DNA from: Glaciecola sp.
GTDB taxonomy: Bacteria > Pseudomonadota > Gammaproteobacteria > Enterobacterales > Alteromonadaceae
Reading direction: 5' to 3'
Assembly (NCBI GenBank): GCA_029246415.1
Contig: JAQWNF010000024.1
Location: 40,480 to 104,479 of the forward strand
DNA length: 64,000 bases
Below, one piece after another: positions 58,187 to 64,000 of this stretch (the stretch's first letter is position 1; every line of letters begins with the position of its first letter). Made by a program: the position numbers and the translations under genes. Below the pieces are notes generated by a model. That model was not told the DNA's origin. It saw only the letters and a program-made list of their open reading frames with translations, and did no database searches.

Positions 58187-59082
58187 TGTAACCCTCCAAC
58201 GCGTTCAAAGCGCACACCTGACGGTAACCATTGTGGCAACCAGCCTTCAGCGGTGCGTTCAAATTCAAAGGAGATCCAAATAGCGACAGCTTTACCCACT
58301 AAATGATCCGTGCTGACAAAGCCCCAAAAACGACTATCGCGGCTGTTATCGCGGTTATCGCCAAGCACAAAATATTCACCCTCAGGCACAATCCATTCAT
58401 CCATAGCTGTGCCAGGTTGACGATAAAACTGTGATGCACTGGCTGACAATACCGGGTGCTGTAAAATTTGATGTTCAACACTGCCTAAACTCTCTGTAAA
58501 CTCATTTAGCGGTACCATATTTTGCGCGAACTCACTGACTTGAGCGGGTGATAACTCAACTAGATAAGGCTTGGCACAATTATCACCGCTTGGACAGGCT
58601 GGTACTACAGTAATTTGTTTAGCGCGATAAAAAATACGATCTCCTGGTAAACCAACCACACGTTTAATGTAATCTAATTCTGGATTAGGTGGATATTTGA
58701 ACACAACAATATCACCACGTTGTGGCTCACCCACCTCCCAAAACTTAGTGCGAGTGATAGGATCACGTAATCCATAAGAGAACTTTTCTACCAAAATGAA
58801 ATCACCCACTAATAGGGTTGGCATCATTGAACCAGATGGTATTTGAAATGGCTCGTAAATAAACGAGCGCATGATCATAACAAACGCAATCACAGGAAAG
58901 ATTTGTTTGGCGGTATCAACCGCATAAGGCAACGGTGGTTCAAAGCCTTCAATTTCAGTAACACCTGCGGCTAATGCCGCACGCTCACGACGTTTAGGAG
59001 CAAACATCAATGAATCAACTAACCAGATTAACCCAGTTACAACGGTTAATATCACTAAAAAAATTGAAAACATTTGCGCCAT
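58183..59082 (-). CDS. lepB: Signal peptidase I
   Basis: A 299-residue inner-membrane protease with two N-terminal helices (about 3-24 and 60-75). The catalytic Ser85 is in PSGSMMPTL and the Lys140 in DYIKRVVG, and GDNRDNSRDSRFWG is near 250. It removes signal peptides, including those of the secreted proteins in this window. It shares one base with lepA and four with rnc. Confidence 0.95.
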   Translation of the reverse strand: MAQMFSIFLVILTVVTGLIWLVDSLMFAPKRRERAALAAGVTEIEGFEPPLPYAVDTAKQIFPVIAFVMIMRSFIYEPFQIPSGSMMPTLLVGDFILVEKFSYGLRDPITRTKFWEVGEPQRGDIVVFKYPPNPELDYIKRVVGLPGDRIFYRAKQITVVPACPSGDNCAKPYLVELSPAQVSEFAQNMVPLNEFTESLGSVEHQILQHPVLSASASQFYRQPGTAMDEWIVPEGEYFVLGDNRDNSRDSRFWGFVSTDHLVGKAVAIWISFEFERTAEGWLPQWLPSGVRFERVGGLQ

Positions 59083-60878
59083 TATTTACCTACCTTGAGT
59101 ATCGCCAGAAACGCATCCTGAGGTAATTCTACATTACCTACTTGTTTCATCCGCTTTTTACCATCTTTTTGTTTTTGAAGTAATTTTTTCTTACGACTGA
59201 TATCACCACCATAACATTTGGCAATAACGTTTTTACGTAATTGTTTCACTGTACTGCGGGCAACAACGTGATTACCAATTGCTGCTTGGATCGCAATATC
59301 AAACATCTGACGAGGGATCAGCTCTCGCAACTTGTCGACCAAGTCACGACCACGACCTTGAGAGTTATCTTTGTGGGTAATCAATGCCAATGCGTCAACT
59401 CGTTCGCCATTGATTAAGATATCTAAACGACACATGTCGGCAGCATTGAATTTTTTGAAATTATAATCCAGCGATGCAAAACCACGAGACGTGGATTTAA
59501 GGCGATCAAAGAAGTCCAATACCACTTCAGCCATCGGAAGCTCATAAGTCAATGCAACTTGTTTACCGTGATAGGCCATATTGGTTTGTACTCCACGCTT
59601 TTCGATACAAAGCGTAATGACATTACCCAAGTAATCAGCTGGGACTAAAATATTGGCCTCAACGATCGGCTCACGAATTTCTTCAATATCATTGATTGGC
59701 GGCAATTTAGACGGATTATCGACCGTTACTACCTCGCCTTTGGTGGTCAAGACTTGGTAAACTACCGTTGGCGCAGTCGTAATGAGATCTAAGTCGTATT
59801 CACGCTCTAAACGCTCTTGAATGATTTCCATGTGCAACATGCCCAAGAAACCAATGCGGAAACCAAAACCTAACGCAGCAGAGCTCTCTGGCTCATAAAA
59901 TAACGACGCATCGTTCAAGCTTAGTTTGGCCAACGCATCACGAAAATCTTCATATTCGTCAGAACTGACCGGGAATACACCTGCATAGACTTGTGGCTTC
60001 ACTTTCTTAAAGCCGGGTAATACTTCGTTGGCAGGATTACTAGCTAAAGTAATGGTATCACCTACTGGTGCACCGTGGATCTCTTTGATCCCTGCGATAA
60101 TAAAACCTACTTCACCACTGCGTAAAATGCCGGTATTATTTGGCTTAGGCGTAAATATACCTACCTTATCAACTTGATGTACTGTCCCGTTAGACATGAT
60201 TTTAATTTTGTCTTTCTTCGTTAATTGACCATCAATCACTCGTACAAGCGATACAACACCTTGGTAATTGTCAAACCACGAATCAATAATCAATGCTTTT
60301 AACGGTGCATCAGGATCACCTTCTGGAGGCGGGATCCGCGCAACAATTTCTTCTAACACTTCGTGAATACCGACACCCGTTTTAGCAGAACACTGAACGG
60401 CATCGAGAGCATCAATACCAACAATATCTTCAATTTCTTCAGCAACGCGCAAAGGATCAGCTTGTGGTAAATCGATTTTATTCAAAATCGGCACTACTTC
60501 CATGTCCATATCCATCGCTGTGTAGCAGTTAGCTAAGGTTTGCGCTTCAACGCCTTGACCCGCATCAACCACCAATAATGCTCCTTCACACGCAGCTAAT
60601 GAACGCGAAACTTCGTAAGTGAAGTCGACGTGCCCAGGTGTATCGATGAAATTCAATTGGTAAGTTTCACCATCTTGAGCTTTATAGTCCAATGTCACAC
60701 TTTGTGCTTTGATAGTAATGCCACGCTCGCGCTCTATATCCATAGAGTCGAGTACTTGTGCTGCCATTTCACGATTAGTCAGACCGCCACATTCCTGGAT
60801 CAAACGGTCGGATAAAGTAGATTTACCGTGGTCTATGTGGGCGATAATCGAGAAGTTACGGATATTTTTATGTTGCAT
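59082..60878 (-). CDS. lepA: Elongation factor 4 (LepA)
   Basis: A 598-residue translational GTPase. The P-loop AHIDHGKST is at 13-21, DTPGH near 78 and NKID near 133. EF-G-like domains and the LepA-specific C-terminal domain ([18 protein letters not shown] in part, then [13 protein letters not shown]) follow. It acts on stalled or back-translocated ribosomes. It is the first gene of lepA-lepB-rnc-era. A leader of about 140 bp separates it from rseC. Confidence 0.96.
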   Translation of the reverse strand: MQHKNIRNFSIIAHIDHGKSTLSDRLIQECGGLTNREMAAQVLDSMDIERERGITIKAQSVTLDYKAQDGETYQLNFIDTPGHVDFTYEVSRSLAACEGALLVVDAGQGVEAQTLANCYTAMDMDMEVVPILNKIDLPQADPLRVAEEIEDIVGIDALDAVQCSAKTGVGIHEVLEEIVARIPPPEGDPDAPLKALIIDSWFDNYQGVVSLVRVIDGQLTKKDKIKIMSNGTVHQVDKVGIFTPKPNNTGILRSGEVGFIIAGIKEIHGAPVGDTITLASNPANEVLPGFKKVKPQVYAGVFPVSSDEYEDFRDALAKLSLNDASLFYEPESSAALGFGFRIGFLGMLHMEIIQERLEREYDLDLITTAPTVVYQVLTTKGEVVTVDNPSKLPPINDIEEIREPIVEANILVPADYLGNVITLCIEKRGVQTNMAYHGKQVALTYELPMAEVVLDFFDRLKSTSRGFASLDYNFKKFNAADMCRLDILINGERVDALALITHKDNSQGRGRDLVDKLRELIPRQMFDIAIQAAIGNHVVARSTVKQLRKNVIAKCYGGDISRKKKLLQKQKDGKKRMKQVGNVELPQDAFLAILKVGK

Positions 60879-60913
60879 AAAAGGTCTAGTTACCTAAGTT
60901 AAAAAAATGCTAT

Positions 60914-60936
60914 ATCAAGAATTAACGGATCTTGAT
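60914..60936 (-). terminator. Possible terminator between rseC and lepA
   Basis: ATCAAGA (60914-60920) pairs with TCTTGAT (60930-60936). On the minus strand a run of seven T follows after six bases. The stem is A/T-rich and the loop long, so the call is weak. Confidence 0.3.
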
Positions 60937-61017
60937 GTGTAATCGCGTGATTTTACCTTGAACTGCGTGCAAATGCGAATATTACTGGTTTTCAATTGTT
61001 TCAGAAAGTGAACAGAT

Positions 61018-61527
61018 TCAATCTATTGATGTAATGGGGATACTAGGTGTGATTTGTACCGGGGCAGATGCGAGTGGCAAAATCCGACATAATTGCGGTG
61101 CATAGTCTTGATTGTCTTTTTTTAACCACCCTGAAATCATGACAAAGCCCATCAATGTGATAAGTCCGCCCAACGCTAAACTGACTAGCTCATGGCTAAA
61201 CATCGTGTCTTGCAATACGTAGCCAAACAGTGAAATACTCAGTACAAAAATTAAAATAGGCAGTAGATACAACATAAACGATGCTTGCAGTAAGCGTGAT
61301 TCGCTGATGCCTAACTCGACATACTGGCCGGTCTGAACGGGCTCATCCACCACAAATTGATACGCCTCTGCTTTTGGCGTAAAAAACTTTGCAATGACAC
61401 TGGTCGAACAATTACTTTGCGCTTGGCAACTACCGCACGTAGTTTTGATAGCTGTGGTCACTTCTATCACTTGCTGCTTGGCTGTATTAGTGTGAACTTG
61501 CGTGATAACACCTTGTTCGATAATCAT
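61018..61527 (-). CDS. rseC: SoxR-reducing / sigma-E regulatory protein RseC
   Basis: A 169-residue inner-membrane protein with the Cys cluster C31, C34, C40 and two helices (about 82-102 and 112-132). RseC/MucC proteins act in the sigma-E response and in reducing SoxR. It is the last gene of rpoE-rseABC, 15 bp after rseB. Confidence 0.88.
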   Translation of the reverse strand: MIIEQGVITQVHTNTAKQQVIEVTTAIKTTCGSCQAQSNCSTSVIAKFFTPKAEAYQFVVDEPVQTGQYVELGISESRLLQASFMLYLLPILIFVLSISLFGYVLQDTMFSHELVSLALGGLITLMGFVMISGWLKKDNQDYAPQLCRILPLASAPVQITPSIPITSID

Positions 61528-61542
61528 CGTTGCGCACTCACA

Positions 61543-62634
61543 TTATGGCTTGGCGGCGGCTGTTGCATCAACCGACTCAATCATTTGCAAGATCCGCTGT
61601 GCAGTTGCAGGTGGAATTTTGCCTATCACAGAGACTTGTAATGCATCATTGACTCGCGATAAAAATGTCACCGCGTCTTTGGTAAATAAGACATCTTCAG
61701 GTTGAGCAAACGAGGCTTTTTGTAAGTATACAGACACATCTACCATGCCATCAGAGAGCAATACATATTCGACCACATCATCCGTTATAGATAAGCGATG
61801 TATATCGCGTTTAACTTTTTTCATGCCTACCGGAAGACGGCTAATTTCCCAGTTTAAGGTAAATGCTTTAGGTGGATTGATATGCATGATTTGAGGCATA
61901 TCATCTTGCTTCAACTGCGCAAAATCAGCATCAAGTGTCTCTGTGATGTGCAGATTAGTCGCTTGAACTTGTTCAATCAACTCACCTTTTACGTTCAGCG
62001 TATTAAGTTTCAGTGGTAAGTGAGACTGAGCATCCATCCACAAAATATAGTGGTAACGGCTGTTGTCACGACTTACAATGCGTAATTGCCACGCTTCATT
62101 GCCGGCTGAACGACTTTTACCCACTAAGATCACTTCATAAGCTTCACTGATCAACTCGGGATTACGGATCAAATTATGCGCAAATGGCCCATGAATGTGG
62201 CTTTGTTGTAATGAATGAGCAGGCATGTCTGGGTTTAAAAAGCTGACTTGATCGCCAAAGCGAACAATCCGAGCATTAGGGCCATTGAGCTCACTTAACA
62301 ACTCAACTGATTGCCCATCTTTAATACCATGTTTCCATAAATACGGGATAGGCTCATAACCGGGACGATAGACAATCAAAGTACTTTGATAATTTAACGT
62401 ATTGGTCGCCACCGACATATGTGTCAGCAAATCATCGACATTCATAGTGACTGTAGACACTATTGGTTCATTAATCGTGTCTGCAACTTCGGCTTCAGGG
62501 ACAGTTGGTACTGTGAGCGTGTCAGATTCAGTAGCGTAAACAGAAAAAGTACTCGCTTGGAACACTAATATAAATGAAAAAAGCGACGCTATTGCTGCAA
62601 TAGGTCGCTGTTTGGAAGAGAAAATGTCATGCAT
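61543..62634 (-). CDS. rseB: Sigma-E regulatory protein RseB
   Basis: A 363-residue periplasmic protein with a long signal peptide (cleavage near residue 35, VYA-TES). The MucB/RseB fold follows: LNYQSTLIVYRPG near 80, a large lipid-sensing domain to about 235, and a C-terminal domain beginning near 250. It binds RseA and blocks its proteolysis until lipopolysaccharide intermediates accumulate. The start shares one base with the rseA stop (TAATG). Confidence 0.92.
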   Translation of the reverse strand: MHDIFSSKQRPIAAIASLFSFILVFQASTFSVYATESDTLTVPTVPEAEVADTINEPIVSTVTMNVDDLLTHMSVATNTLNYQSTLIVYRPGYEPIPYLWKHGIKDGQSVELLSELNGPNARIVRFGDQVSFLNPDMPAHSLQQSHIHGPFAHNLIRNPELISEAYEVILVGKSRSAGNEAWQLRIVSRDNSRYHYILWMDAQSHLPLKLNTLNVKGELIEQVQATNLHITETLDADFAQLKQDDMPQIMHINPPKAFTLNWEISRLPVGMKKVKRDIHRLSITDDVVEYVLLSDGMVDVSVYLQKASFAQPEDVLFTKDAVTFLSRVNDALQVSVIGKIPPATAQRILQMIESVDATAAAKP

Positions 62635-63224
62635 TATTCTGGTTTTACCTGCTCAATTGGAGGGGTGTTTACTTTTTCCAATGCAGCTTGCAATCGAATT
62701 TGTTGTTGATGATCAACTAATAAAGCGTTGATTCGCTTACGTTGCTCAAGTACCGCTTGGCGTTCATTCATTTGTTGTTCAGGTGTTTGGATCGTGCGAG
62801 ATTGAGACAAACTCACCGGCGCTAAGCCCCCCTGAGGTCCTGACGTTGGCGCAGTCATAAATGGCTGAGTCACTTCAGTATTATAATTTTGTACACCTAA
62901 AATCATTACGGCTGCGACACTGGCGGCAACGGCAAACTGCGAAGACTGCTTAGCGAGTGATACTACATTCGACCAAATTGGAATGATTTTGGATTTATTT
63001 GGATTTGGCGCTAGCACTGTCGGCTCATCATCCAATGCATCAGCAATACTTTCGAGCAAGCTTTTATCAGTGAGTAATACTTCATCACCACGTAACGTAT
63101 CACCAACTAGATGATAATCTTGCCATTTCTGTTGTAACTGAACATCTGCCTTGACGTCATCAACCCGAGTCGTCGATTGTTCACCATCGACCCATGCTGA
63201 CAATTGTTCAAATTTATCGCTCAT
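62634..63224 (-). CDS. rseA: Anti-sigma-E factor RseA
   Basis: A 196-residue single-pass protein. The N-terminal anti-sigma domain starts MSDKFEQLSAWVDGE and a helix lies at about 93-112. The periplasmic tail is rich in Gln and Pro, with a final Gln-rich helix that should contact RseB. The frame opens at 63254; ATG 63224 gives the conserved start. It is the membrane anchor released by DegS and RseP. Confidence 0.92.
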   Translation of the reverse strand: MSDKFEQLSAWVDGEQSTTRVDDVKADVQLQQKWQDYHLVGDTLRGDEVLLTDKSLLESIADALDDEPTVLAPNPNKSKIIPIWSNVVSLAKQSSQFAVAASVAAVMILGVQNYNTEVTQPFMTAPTSGPQGGLAPVSLSQSRTIQTPEQQMNERQAVLEQRKRINALLVDHQQQIRLQAALEKVNTPPIEQVKPE

Positions 63225-63339
63225 ACAAAATTTCTCACTGTTATTGCGCCGCAATATGTTGTTATTTTAACTTTAGTCGACAAAAGACGCAAATAGTTCA
63301 ATTTGTTTTACTATTTAATTGTCGGGCTGGTCTTATTGA

Positions 63340-63924
63340 TCATTTGTCGTTGTGAATTAACGGTGCGATGACCGCGTCAATCGCTTCACGCGCTCTAAAA
63401 ATCCGTGAACGAACCGTGCCTACCGGACAACTCATGATCTCTGAAATTTCTTCATAACTCATGCCTTCCATTTCACGCAACGTAATCGCAACACGCAACT
63501 CATCTGGCAAACGGTCAATAGCGCGCAACAACATGGTCTCAATTTCTTTGGTCAGCAGCTTACTTTCTGGCGAACCCAGTTCATGTAATGCCTCGGCTCC
63601 TTCATAAAACTCGGCTTCTTGTGCATCGACATCACTTGCTGGTGGCTTGCGAGATTGCGATACCAAATAATTTTTAGCACTGTTCACAGCGATCCGATAA
63701 AGCCAAGTATAAAACGCGCTATCTCCGCGAAAATTAGGCAACGCACGATAAGCTTTTATAAATGCTTCTTGGGTGACATCAGCTACATCGCCACTATTTT
63801 TAACATAGCGGGCAACAATATTGGTCACGCGGTTTTGGTATTTTAAGACCAACAGATTAAAGGCTTTCTTGTCGCCTTCTTTGACTTTATCAACGAGTTG
63901 TTGGTCGGTAAAATGCTCGCTCAT
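63340..63924 (-). CDS. rpoE: RNA polymerase sigma factor RpoE (envelope stress)
   Basis: A 194-residue ECF sigma factor closely matching E. coli RpoE in region 2 (AFIKAYRALPNFRGDSAFYT) and region 4 (MSYEEISEIMSCPVGTVRSR). It directs envelope-stress genes such as bam and lps genes. The frame opens to 63963, but ATG 63924 gives the standard MSEHFTDQ start, with AGGAG about 11 bases upstream. Its own promoter is mostly beyond the right edge. Confidence 0.96.
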   Translation of the reverse strand: MSEHFTDQQLVDKVKEGDKKAFNLLVLKYQNRVTNIVARYVKNSGDVADVTQEAFIKAYRALPNFRGDSAFYTWLYRIAVNSAKNYLVSQSRKPPASDVDAQEAEFYEGAEALHELGSPESKLLTKEIETMLLRAIDRLPDELRVAITLREMEGMSYEEISEIMSCPVGTVRSRIFRAREAIDAVIAPLIHNDK

Positions 63925-64000
63925 TCGAGCTACTACTCCTATGGTGCATGAAAAAATGGGCACATTTGACTAGCTCAGATGATATTTCATCATGATTGTG

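Noticed and set aside
63975..64000. TCTGA resembling a sigma-E -10 box before rpoE
   Set aside because: The matching GGAACTT -35 would fall at the window edge; the visible bases there do not fit and the rest is missing.

Overview
The window is chromosomal DNA from a gammaproteobacterium, most likely a marine member of the Alteromonadales or a neighbouring order. I infer this from the gene order and content: pspF-sapABCDF, xseB-ispA-dxs facing a sodium-type pomAB motor pair, pgpA-thiL-nusB-ribH-ribBX-ribE-ribD-nrdR-glyA, serB-ytjB-radA, lepA-lepB-rnc-era, and rpoE-rseABC. A sodium-pumping decarboxylase (oadGAB), a PEP-CTERM protein with its TPR partner, and a RibB fused to a RibX-like domain fit the same setting. 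I cannot name a genus. No rRNA, IS element, prophage or CRISPR array is visible.

Layout: 1-5.8 kb, end of pspF and the translationally coupled sapABCDF peptide importer. 5.8-9.1 kb, oadBAG on the minus strand. 9.4-15.9 kb, a minus-strand chaperone-usher type surface-fibre cluster with two DUF4402-like subunits, a PapD-like chaperone, a SPOR lipoprotein and an usher that itself ends in a SPOR-like domain. 15.9-16.2 kb, a tRNA-Ser/tRNA-Arg operon with a clear promoter and terminator. 16.2-17.2 kb, a gene-poor stretch with a long hairpin, then a Phd/RelE toxin-antitoxin pair whose toxin ends inside pssA. 18-22 kb, a PEP-CTERM protein behind a sigma-54 promoter and a PrsT-like TPR protein. 22-26.6 kb, clpB, rluD, bamD. 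26.8-27.4 kb, a ParDE-like toxin-antitoxin pair lying between two inverted copies of one terminator.

27.4-34.2 kb is a stress island: a ChrR-type zinc anti-sigma factor, its ECF sigma factor and a LON-domain protein on the minus strand, divergent from a five-gene lipid-modification operon (SnoaL-like, SDR, flavin amine oxidase-like, DUF1365, Cfa). Three similar promoter motifs (TGATC-type -35, CGTA-type -10) precede the sigma gene, the LON gene and the lipid operon, so the whole island looks like one autoregulated regulon.

34.2-64 kb is mostly housekeeping: pomAB, isoprenoid precursor synthesis, riboflavin and thiamine synthesis, glyA, a stand-alone lpxD, ettA, radA, a large protein with two PilZ domains, serB, a YtjB/AhpA-like protein, tatD, pdxH, era-rnc-lepB-lepA, and the envelope-stress operon rpoE-rseA-rseB-rseC, whose upstream promoter lies beyond the window.
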